A DNA stretch of 5,452 nt from an uncultured Acidobacteriota bacterium. Its GTDB lineage: Bacteria; Acidobacteriota; Vicinamibacteria; Vicinamibacterales; UBA8438. A model generated the notes under the pieces. The model saw only the letters and a program-made list of their open reading frames with translations. It searched no databases and was not told the DNA's origin. This document shows positions 1-5,452 of this stretch, one piece after another. Within the stretch, counting starts at the first letter, position 1; the number at the start of each line of letters is the position of its first letter. Where the stretch lies: NCBI GenBank assembly GCA_913043805.1, contig CAJWMX010000231.1, forward strand, positions 1 to 5,452. The letters are read 5' to 3'. The position numbers were made by a program, and so were the translations under genes.

Positions 1-1086
1 CTCAGAACGTTCTCGATCGGGTTCGACGCGCCCGAGTATGACGAGCGCGCCGCCGCTCGAGCGGTCGCCGAGCGGCTCGGCACCGAGCACCACGAGTTGG
101 TGGTGCGTCCCGACGCGGCGGCGCTGTTGCCCCGGCTGGCCTATCACTACAACGAGCCGTTCGCCGATTCCTCCGCGCTGCCCACCTGGTGCCTGAGCGA
201 GCTGACCCGTCAGTCGGTCACGGTGGCGCTGAGCGGCGACGGCGGTGACGAGTCGTTCCTTGGCTACGACCGCTACGCCGGCGCGGCGCTGGCCGCCAAA
301 CTGGATAGTGTGCCGACGGTCGGCCGCCGGGCGCTGGCCGCGCTGGCTCGTCAGCTTCCCGCCGGTCGAGCCAAGAGCCTGTGGACACGGCTCCGCCGTT
401 TTGGCGGTGGCCTGGCCGAGCCCCCGCCACGCAGATACGGGCGTTGGCTGGCCATGACGCTGGATGACCAGAAGCAGGCGCTCTGCACGCCGGAGTTCCG
501 TACTCAGTCCGGCGCGCCCGATTCACTGGCGCTGCTCGAGGGGCATTGGCGGGAGGCGGAGGCATCCGGTGTCGAGCGGTTGGTGGCGACGGATATCCAG
601 ATGTATCTGCCCGACGACCTGCTGGTGAAGATGGACATCGCCTCGATGGCGCACTCGCTGGAGGTACGTTCGCCGTTTCTCGATCACCACGTTGTCGAGT
701 TCGCGGCGCGGGTGCCCGCCAGCTTCAAGCTGCAGCGGGGTCGCACCAAACCGCTGTTGGCGGACGTGGTGGCTTCGTCGCTTCCGCCGTCGGTGCCCCG
801 CCGACGCAAGATGGGATTCGGGGTGCCGATAGAGCACTGGCTGCGTGGCGACCTCCGTGAGGCGGCTCATGACCTGCTGTTGTCGTCCCGCGCCCTCGGT
901 CGGGGGTACTTCGTTCGCAAGACTCTGGAGCGATACCTGTCGGAACATGAGCGCGGCGAGGCGCAGCATCACATGCGGCTGTGGGGATTGATGATGCTCG
1001 AGCAGTGGCATCGCACCTTCATCGACCGGCGGCCCGATGGCGCCCTCGGGCCCGCCGCGGGTCCGGTCCAGCCCCCGGCTCGATGA
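1..1086 (+). CDS. asnB: AsnB-type asparagine synthetase / glutamine amidotransferase, C-terminal part (5' partial)
   Basis: The frame is open from base 1 and stops at TGA 1084-1086, giving the last 361 residues of a protein whose family is usually about 600-650 residues. The missing part would hold the N-terminal glutaminase domain (catalytic Cys) and the SGG-DS ATP-binding loop. What remains is the synthetase domain: TFSIGFD at residues 4-10, GTEHHE near 27-32, NEPFADSSALP near 51-61, SGDGGDE at 78-84, the DDLLVKMDIASMAHSLE block near 204-220 followed by RSPFLDHH, and KMGFGVPI at 270-277. AsnB enzymes use glutamine-derived ammonia and ATP to amidate an aspartate carboxylate. Members of this subgroup inside polysaccharide loci are commonly thought to amidate sugars or precursors; that role here is inference from the glycosyltransferase neighbours. 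The last dozen residues are Pro/Ala/Gly-rich and unconserved. The protein is probably cytoplasmic. The family call is secure; the substrate is unknown. Confidence 0.94.
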   Translation, partial: LRTFSIGFDAPEYDERAAARAVAERLGTEHHELVVRPDAAALLPRLAYHYNEPFADSSALPTWCLSELTRQSVTVALSGDGGDESFLGYDRYAGAALAAKLDSVPTVGRRALAALARQLPAGRAKSLWTRLRRFGGGLAEPPPRRYGRWLAMTLDDQKQALCTPEFRTQSGAPDSLALLEGHWREAEASGVERLVATDIQMYLPDDLLVKMDIASMAHSLEVRSPFLDHHVVEFAARVPASFKLQRGRTKPLLADVVASSLPPSVPRRRKMGFGVPIEHWLRGDLREAAHDLLLSSRALGRGYFVRKTLERYLSEHERGEAQHHMRLWGLMMLEQWHRTFIDRRPDGALGPAAGPVQPPAR

Positions 1087-1103
1087 CGAACGGTTCTCGA
1101 TGA
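1083..1103 (+). other. asnB-GT4 junction with a six-codon relay ORF
   Basis: The asnB stop lies in ATGA (1083-1086). The ATG in it opens a six-codon frame (M-T-N-G-S-R) whose TGA at 1101-1103 overlaps the glycosyltransferase ATG at 1100, again as ATGA. A ribosome finishing asnB could therefore reinitiate and be handed on to the next gene. The arrangement is seen directly in the sequence. That it is used is inference, and chance is possible in such a short stretch. Confidence 0.4.
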
Positions 1104-2338
1104 GCCAGACTCCCGAGCCCCGGTCTGAACCGATTCGCGTCCTGCGGGTCATCGCACGCCTCAACGTTGGCGGGCCGGCGTTGCATGTGTCTCTCCTGAA
1201 CTCCGGCATGCACCCTGATCGGTTCAGATCCTGGTTGGTCACGGGCACGGAGAACCCCGGCGAGGGCTCGTTGCGGAGCTACGCGGAGGCCAGAGGAGTC
1301 GAGCCGATCGTCATCCCGGAGATGCTAGGTCAGGCGACGCTGGCGCCGCGTGACGCCATCGCGTTGGCGAAGATGGTTCGCTTGGTTCGGTCGGTGCGAC
1401 CGCACGTGGTGCATACCCACACCGCGAAGGCGGGTTTTCTCGGGCGGGTGGCCGCCCGGGCGGCTGGCGTGCCGGTGGTGTTGCACACCTACCACGGGCA
1501 CGTGCTCAGCGGGTACTACGGCCGGCTGCGCACCACGGCGCTGCGGGTGATGGAGCGCGCGTTGGCTCGAATCACCGACCGGCTGATCACCGTCAGCGAT
1601 CGGGTGCGGGACGACCTCGTGGAGTTCGGCGTCGCGCCGGCCGAGCGGTTCACCGTCGTGCCGCTCGGTCTGGATCTGGCGCCGATGTTCGACGTGGCCG
1701 CCCACCGCGGTCTCCTCCGCCGGGAACTTGGGATTCCCGAGCACGCGCCCGTGGTCGGCATCGTCGGTCGCCTGTTTCCGGTCAAGAACCATCCCCTCTT
1801 TCTCGATGCGGCCGTTCACGTCGCCAGGGCCCACCCCGAGAGCCGCTTTCTCGTGGTCGGCGACGGTCCGTTGCGAGCCGATCTCGAGCGGCACGCTCAC
1901 GAGGTCGGTCTCGCCGACCGGGTCATCTTCACCGGGTGGCGTCACGATCTGCCGGTCATCTACTCGGGACTCGATCTGCTGGCGGTCTCGTCGGTCAACG
2001 AAGGAACCCCTGTGTCGGCGATCGAGGCCATGGCCGCGGGGTGCCCGGTCGTCGCGACGCGCGTGGGCGGTCTTCCCGATCTGGTCGAGGACGGTCGGAC
2101 CGGTCAGCTGGTGCCGTCAGGCGACGTCGACGCCCTGGCCCAGGCGATGTCGACGATCCTCGCCGACCGTACGCTCGGCCAGCGTCTTGCCGCCGCGGCG
2201 CGGGTCGACGTGGAACGACGGTTTCTGGCCTCGCGGCTGGTGGATGATGTGGAGCGGCTGTATCACCGGCTCCTTGCCGCCAAGGGGATCGGGCCGGGGG
2301 TGGATGCCGGCGCGTCGGCGGGGGAGCCCGCCGCATGA
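1100..2338 (+). CDS. Glycosyltransferase family 4 (GT-B fold) protein
   Basis: This 412-residue protein has the normal length for GT4 enzymes, which are retaining, nucleotide-sugar-dependent transferases with two Rossmann-like lobes. The N-terminal acceptor lobe shows the strand VLRVIARLNVGGPALHV (14-30), whose NVGGP glycine loop is typical, and HTHTAKAG (105-112). The C-terminal donor lobe shows GRLFPVKN (223-230, the Arg and Lys that usually contact the donor phosphates), VVGDGPLR (252-259), and an EX7E motif with Glu301 and Glu309, followed by AMAAGCPVVAT and GGLPDLVEDG. There is no signal peptide or membrane helix, so it probably acts at the inner face of the membrane. ATG 1100 is chosen because it begins 13 nt after the asnB stop and leaves a normal N-terminus. 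An in-frame ATG at 1037 would overlap asnB by 50 nt and add 21 unconserved residues. No strong Shine-Dalgarno precedes either start. The sugar donor and linkage cannot be read from sequence. Confidence 0.94.
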   Translation: MSQTPEPRSEPIRVLRVIARLNVGGPALHVSLLNSGMHPDRFRSWLVTGTENPGEGSLRSYAEARGVEPIVIPEMLGQATLAPRDAIALAKMVRLVRSVRPHVVHTHTAKAGFLGRVAARAAGVPVVLHTYHGHVLSGYYGRLRTTALRVMERALARITDRLITVSDRVRDDLVEFGVAPAERFTVVPLGLDLAPMFDVAAHRGLLRRELGIPEHAPVVGIVGRLFPVKNHPLFLDAAVHVARAHPESRFLVVGDGPLRADLERHAHEVGLADRVIFTGWRHDLPVIYSGLDLLAVSSVNEGTPVSAIEAMAAGCPVVATRVGGLPDLVEDGRTGQLVPSGDVDALAQAMSTILADRTLGQRLAAAARVDVERRFLASRLVDDVERLYHRLLAAKGIGPGVDAGASAGEPAA

Positions 2339-2390
2339 GGGGGCGGGAGGTGGCGGACGAACGACGACCGGGTCTGGCGGGAGGATATCG
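2339..2390 (+). other. 52-nt spacer between GT4 and first FkbM-like gene
   Basis: This is the longest non-coding gap in the window. It holds the Shine-Dalgarno of the downstream gene and no recognisable promoter or terminator hairpin. A 23-codon frame starts at ATG 2335, which overlaps the glycosyltransferase stop as ATGA, and runs across the spacer to TGA 2404-2406, just inside the downstream gene. This may keep ribosomes moving over the gap, but its peptide resembles nothing I recognise. Confidence 0.5.
2379..2385 (+). promoter_or_regulatory. Strong Shine-Dalgarno for the first FkbM-like gene
   Basis: GGGAGGA ends five bases before ATG 2391. It is the only clear purine-rich ribosome binding site at any of the four gene starts in the window. 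It fixes the start of this gene, even though the reading frame stays open far upstream through the glycosyltransferase gene. Confidence 0.8.
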
Positions 2391-3422
2391 ATGCGCGCAC
2401 TCCTGAGACGGCTGTTGGGGGCCGCCTCCACGGCCCAGATGGATGAGGCGCTTGAGCGCCTTCGCCGGATCGACGCGACGCTGGAGTCAGTCGTCGGGGC
2501 GCGGGAGGGCGAAGATGGTCGCGGGCACGAAGCCTTGCTCCGGGAGATTGCCGATCGGGCTCGCGGGATCCAGTCGTCGGCCCGGCGCACTGACGGAAAC
2601 GTGCAGACACTTCTCCGTCGCGCGTATCTCCAAGGCACGCCGGACCCCCACCAGGAACTGGTGCGTCACCGTTTCCGGATACAGTCGCAGAACGAGGAGG
2701 ACGGGATCACGCTGGCGCTCTTCGCGCGAGTTGGGGTCGCTGGCCGGAGTTTCGCCGAGCTTGGCGCGGGGACCAACGGAGGCAACTCTGGTTTTTTGGC
2801 CCAGGAGTGCGGCTGGTCCGGTCTCATGGTGGAGGCCAGCGATGGGCGGGTCGAGCGCCTGCGCCAGCGATTCGACACCGGCCGCGTCCAGGTGAGCGGC
2901 TCGTGGATCACGCGCGAGAATGTCAACGACCTGCTGAGCGACCACGGGCTCACCGGTGAGATCGATCTGGTCAGCATAGACATCGACGGCAATGACTACT
3001 GGGTCTGGGAAGCGCTGACCGCGGCACAGCCCCGAGTGGTCATCGTCGAGTTCAACGCCGCCTTCGGCGCGACCCGGCGGGTGGTTGTGCCCTACGACGC
3101 CGAGTTCTCGCGGGAGACCCGCGAGCGGCCGCACGCCTACTACGGCACCTCGCTCGGCGCGCTGGCGAGCCTCGCTGAGAGGAAGGGCTATCGACTGGTG
3201 CTCGTCGAACCCCGTGGAATCAACGCCTACTTCGTGCGCAACGACGTTGGTGCCGACCTGGCCGGCGTGAGCGCCGAGGTCGCCTATGCCCGCTCCGCCG
3301 CCGGGATGGGCGCGGCCAAGGTCACCGCCAAGTACGATGGCGACGTCGTCTCCGCCTTCGAGGCAGCCGGGTTGCCGCTGGTGGATCTGGACCAGGACGG
3401 TTCGTCGGGATCGAGACGGTAA
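2391..3422 (+). CDS. FkbM-like SAM-dependent methyltransferase family protein (first tandem copy)
   Basis: The 343-residue product starts at ATG 2391 behind a strong Shine-Dalgarno, with no good in-frame alternative nearby; it stops at TAA 3420-3422. Residues 1-12 are basic and amphipathic. Residues 17-34 carry a clean heptad pattern (M17, A20, L24, I27, L31, V34), suggesting a short coiled coil. The conserved core begins with SQNEEDG (99-105), followed by a glycine-rich loop ELGAGTNGGN (123-132) resembling motif I of class I methyltransferases, an acidic residue after the next strand (E149), then LVSIDIDGNDYWVWEAL (193-209) and RVVIVEFN (215-222). This order matches the FkbM/Methyltransf_21 type of proteins, many of which O-methylate sugars or polyketides. 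The SAM-methyltransferase role is inferred from these motifs, and the glycan substrate from the neighbours. The next gene is its paralogue. It has no membrane segment and is probably cytoplasmic or peripheral to the membrane. Confidence 0.82.
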   Translation: MRALLRRLLGAASTAQMDEALERLRRIDATLESVVGAREGEDGRGHEALLREIADRARGIQSSARRTDGNVQTLLRRAYLQGTPDPHQELVRHRFRIQSQNEEDGITLALFARVGVAGRSFAELGAGTNGGNSGFLAQECGWSGLMVEASDGRVERLRQRFDTGRVQVSGSWITRENVNDLLSDHGLTGEIDLVSIDIDGNDYWVWEALTAAQPRVVIVEFNAAFGATRRVVVPYDAEFSRETRERPHAYYGTSLGALASLAERKGYRLVLVEPRGINAYFVRNDVGADLAGVSAEVAYARSAAGMGAAKVTAKYDGDVVSAFEAAGLPLVDLDQDGSSGSRR

Positions 3423-3424
3423 TG
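3420..3424 (+). other. TAATG stop-start overlap between the two FkbM-like genes
   Basis: The TAA of the first paralogue shares its last A with the ATG of the second. One-base overlaps of this kind usually mean translational coupling and near-equal production of the two proteins. The absence of a strong Shine-Dalgarno for the second gene agrees with that. Confidence 0.85.
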
Positions 3425-4435
3425 GGTGGATTGCGACACTGGTTCTGGAAACGACTGGGGCTCGCCCCTCGAGAGGAAGTGGTTGCGCTCTCCGACCGCG
3501 TGGGCCGACTGGCGCGAGAGGTCCGCCAGGCCGCCGGCCAAGCGGACAAGCGAGCCGCTCTCCAGACCGCGGCCTTCTCCCGTCTCGAAGACCGATTCGG
3601 TACGCCGACCCGAGGTCTCGACGGCCGGCTTCGACATGTCGAGCGGAACGTCAACGCGCTGATCCGCGGGCAGTACGTGGACCAGGAGACGTTGCCCTTT
3701 CCGCACAACGTGCTGTCACAGCGCTTTCATCTGTGGTCCCAGAACGAGGAGGACGGGATCACCCTGGCGCTGTTCAAGTTGATCGGGGCGACTCACCGGA
3801 CCTTCGTGGAGCTGGGCGCCGGGGTCAACGGGGGCAATTGCGGCATGCTCGCCGAGGTGTGCGGCTGGCAGGGGCTGATGGTTGACGGCAGTGAGGCGCG
3901 GGCCGCCAAGCTGGCGGCCCGTTTCGGTCGATTCGGAGTCGAGACGACGGGGACCTGGATTACGGCCGAGGGTGTGAACGCCCTGATCCAGGAGCACGGT
4001 CTCGAAGGCGAGATCGATCTCTTCAGCCTGGACATCGACGGGAGTGACTACTGGGTCTGGGACGCACTCAACGTGGTGTCGCCGCGCGTCGTGATCGTCG
4101 AGTTCAACCCGGCCTTTGGTCCCGACCGTGCGGTCACGGTGCAGTATGATCCCGCGTTCGACCGCGGGCGGTTCAAGTCGGTGACGCCGCACTTCTACGG
4201 GGCGTCGCTGGCCGCGTTCGCCCGGCTCGGCGCCCAGAAGGGGTATCGACTCGTGCTCGTCGAGCCACGTGGCGCCAACGCGTACTTCGTGCGGGAGGAT
4301 GTGGCGCCAGACTCGGTCCACCATGTCTCGGCGCGGCTGGCGCACCCGGCTCCGGGGACGGACGCCGGGCCGCTCTTCGAGTTGATCGAACGGGAACAGC
4401 TGCCGATCGTCGATCTCGATGCGTCACACGGCTGA
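3422..4435 (+). CDS. FkbM-like SAM-dependent methyltransferase family protein (second tandem copy)
   Basis: The 337-residue product begins at ATG 3422, sharing one base with the preceding TAA (TAATG), so it is probably translated by termination-reinitiation; I see no strong Shine-Dalgarno. From SQNEEDG (105-111) to NAYFVR (286-291) it matches the upstream protein at about 113 of 185 positions by hand count, with one single-residue gap. Shared marks are ELGAGVNGGN (130-139), LMVDGS (152-157), DIDGSDYWVWDAL (204-216), RVVIVEFN (222-229) and RLVLVEPRG (276-284). The N-terminal 100 residues are not alignable by eye, yet they have the same plan: a basic aromatic start (RHWFWKRLG, 5-13), then heptads (V20, L23, V27, L30, V34, A37). 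The family reading is as for the upstream copy, namely a putative sugar or glycan O-methyltransferase. Both glycine loops are intact, so neither copy looks decayed. Substrate and partner are unknown. Confidence 0.82.
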   Translation: MGGLRHWFWKRLGLAPREEVVALSDRVGRLAREVRQAAGQADKRAALQTAAFSRLEDRFGTPTRGLDGRLRHVERNVNALIRGQYVDQETLPFPHNVLSQRFHLWSQNEEDGITLALFKLIGATHRTFVELGAGVNGGNCGMLAEVCGWQGLMVDGSEARAAKLAARFGRFGVETTGTWITAEGVNALIQEHGLEGEIDLFSLDIDGSDYWVWDALNVVSPRVVIVEFNPAFGPDRAVTVQYDPAFDRGRFKSVTPHFYGASLAAFARLGAQKGYRLVLVEPRGANAYFVREDVAPDSVHHVSARLAHPAPGTDAGPLFELIEREQLPIVDLDASHG

Positions 4436-4439
4436 GATG
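4433..4439 (+). other. Stop-start junction (TGA-G-ATG) before the WecA-like gene
   Basis: One base separates the stop of the second FkbM-like gene from the ATG of the membrane transferase, with no convincing Shine-Dalgarno. The spacing supports cotranscription and coupled translation, which places the lipid-linked initiating enzyme in the same unit as the modifying enzymes. Confidence 0.75.
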
Positions 4440-5452
4440 GGAATCTTGTTGACCGACGTGCTTGCCTGCGCCGCCGCGTTCCTGGCGTCGGCCACCTTCA
4501 CGCCGGCGGCGCGTGACCTCGCCTTCAAACTGGGGCTGGTGGACAACCCTGGTCCGCGAAAGCTACACGCCGCACCGATGCCGGTGCTGGGCGGACTCGC
4601 GGTATATCTGGCTACCGTCTTCGCGATTGCGGTCTTCGTCACCGACGACGAATGGTCGCAGATGCTGGGGATCTTCGTGGCCTCCACGCTGGCCCTGCTC
4701 GTGGGCATGCTCGACGACCGGGGGATGTTGCATCACCAGATCAAGTTGATGGCGGCCATGCCGCTGGCCGCGCTGATCCTGATCGGCACCGACATGCACA
4801 GCGAGATCTTCCATGGAATCGATGCGCTACCGCTGGTCGGGATTCCTGGGGCCTGGATCGACTTCGCGCTGTCGTTCGTCTGGTTCATCGGCATCATTGC
4901 CGCCTTCAGCATCCTCGATCACATGGACGGTCTCTGTTCGGGAGTTACCGCCGTGGTGGCCGCGTTCTGTTTCTCATTCGCGGCGGCGGGAGGGCAACTG
5001 CTCGTGGGCACGCTGGCGGCGGCGATTTTGGGCGCGTCGCTCGGGTTCCTGTGGTGGAACGCCAAACCGGCCAGGATCTTCCTCGGCGACGGGGGAGCGA
5101 TGTTGCTCGGTCTGGTCTCGGCCACGCTAGGGATCAAGCTACGTTTTCCCGAGATTGAGCCGGGAGTGGCCTGGATGATTCCGGTGTTGATCCTGGCCGT
5201 GCCGATCTTCGACACGACGCTCGTCACGGTGTCTCGACTCCGGCGGGGGCTCGTACCCTTCTCGTCTCCGGGCAAGGACCACGCCGCGCATCGTCTCGTG
5301 GCGCTCGGGTTGAGCCATCGCCGCGCGGTCTGGGTGATCTACGGCGTAGGCGTGCTGGCGGGTGGACTCGCCTGGTGTGTCGCGCTGTTCCCGGAGACGG
5401 CTCCATTGCCGGTCGGTATCGTTGCCGTGGCGGGTGCGGTGGCGTCCATCGT
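4437..5452 (+). CDS. Polyprenyl-phosphate sugar-1-phosphate transferase, MraY/WecA/TagO family (3' partial)
   Basis: ATG 4437 lies one base after the preceding stop, and the frame stays open to the window edge, giving 338 residues of an unfinished protein; WecA-type enzymes are usually about 320-400. The family transfers a sugar-1-phosphate, typically GlcNAc-1-P, from a UDP-sugar to polyprenyl phosphate in the inner membrane, the first step of lipid-linked glycan assembly. Diagnostic motifs appear in order: DNPGPRKLHAAPMPVLGG (36-53), GMLDDR with the acidic pair D93-D94 in the first catalytic loop, LDHMDGLCSG (160-169), NAKPARIFLGDGGA (208-221, with catalytic-type D218), PIFDT (256-260) and the cytoplasmic-loop signature GKDHAAHRL (279-287). 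About ten hydrophobic segments are visible, near 4-22, 48-68, 76-92, 104-117, 141-159, 170-187, 188-206, 218-233, 246-265 and 297-317. Oddly, the Asn positions of the usual NxxNxxD motif are A155 and S158. It is wecA/tagO-like; the exact sugar is undetermined. Confidence 0.94.
   Translation, partial: MGILLTDVLACAAAFLASATFTPAARDLAFKLGLVDNPGPRKLHAAPMPVLGGLAVYLATVFAIAVFVTDDEWSQMLGIFVASTLALLVGMLDDRGMLHHQIKLMAAMPLAALILIGTDMHSEIFHGIDALPLVGIPGAWIDFALSFVWFIGIIAAFSILDHMDGLCSGVTAVVAAFCFSFAAAGGQLLVGTLAAAILGASLGFLWWNAKPARIFLGDGGAMLLGLVSATLGIKLRFPEIEPGVAWMIPVLILAVPIFDTTLVTVSRLRRGLVPFSSPGKDHAAHRLVALGLSHRRAVWVIYGVGVLAGGLAWCVALFPETAPLPVGIVAVAGAVASI

Noticed and set aside
97..1086. TTG 97 as the start of a 329-residue protein
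   Set aside because: The conserved AsnB sequence continues in frame upstream to base 1 (TFSIGFD, GTEHHE), so this is the interior of a gene cut by the window edge.
1037..1099. Alternative ATG 1037 for the glycosyltransferase
   Set aside because: It would overlap asnB by 50 nt and add 21 residues with no family similarity; ATG 1100 gives a standard GT4 N-terminus. Not fully excluded, since neither start has a strong Shine-Dalgarno.
523..1248. 241-codon antisense open frame
   Set aside because: It lies opposite asnB and the start of the glycosyltransferase, has no recognisable motif, and fits the pattern of stop-poor antisense frames in GC-rich coding DNA.
1325..1945. 206-codon antisense open frame opposite the glycosyltransferase
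   Set aside because: It has no motif, and the sense strand encodes a full, well-conserved GT4 protein.
1728..2390. Long open extension upstream of the first FkbM-like gene, in its frame
   Set aside because: It overlaps the C-terminal half of the glycosyltransferase in another frame, its translation is Arg/Ser/Pro-rich low-complexity sequence, and the strong Shine-Dalgarno before ATG 2391 marks the true start. The open frame is a by-product of high GC.
3716..4345. 209-codon antisense open frame opposite the second FkbM-like gene
   Set aside because: Its translation mirrors the sense codons and shows no domain. A similar antisense frame (2487-3134) lies opposite the paralogue, as expected from shared sense sequence rather than a real gene.
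4652..5158. 168-codon + strand frame within the membrane transferase region
   Set aside because: It is a shadow in a different frame from the WecA-like gene, whose motifs and membrane segments span the whole stretch without interruption.

Overview
The window is high-GC bacterial DNA (roughly two thirds G+C by eye) that is coding almost from end to end on the + strand. It holds five closely packed genes, the first and last cut by the window edges. The gene set is typical of a locus for a lipid-linked surface polysaccharide (exopolysaccharide, capsule or O-antigen type). Codon use is uniformly G/C-ending with no obvious foreign segment. The sequence alone does not fix the phylum; a GC-rich environmental lineage (for example Gemmatimonadota, Chloroflexota, Actinomycetota or a GC-rich proteobacterium) would fit.

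Layout: (1) 1-1086, the C-terminal part of an AsnB-type glutamine-dependent amidotransferase/asparagine synthetase; (2) 1100-2338, a GT4-family glycosyltransferase; (3) 2391-3422 and (4) 3422-4435, two tandem paralogous proteins with a FkbM-like SAM-dependent methyltransferase fold signature; (5) 4437-5452, a polytopic membrane polyprenyl-phosphate sugar-1-phosphate transferase of the MraY/WecA/TagO family, running off the right edge. The gaps are 13 nt, 52 nt, a 1-nt overlap (TAATG) and 1 nt. This strongly suggests one operon with translational coupling. I see no promoter, terminator, RNA gene, mobile element or CRISPR.

Likely joint role (inference): the WecA-like enzyme loads the first sugar-1-phosphate onto a polyprenyl phosphate at the membrane, the GT4 enzyme extends the glycan from a nucleotide sugar, the AsnB-like enzyme amidates a carboxylate (for example a uronic acid) or makes an amide precursor, and the two FkbM-like proteins may O-methylate the glycan. 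The most notable points are the tandem methyltransferase-like pair (about 60% identical over the catalytic region, but with unrelated-looking N-terminal coiled-coil segments), substitutions at usually conserved Asn positions in the WecA-like enzyme, and small relay ORFs at the first two gene junctions.
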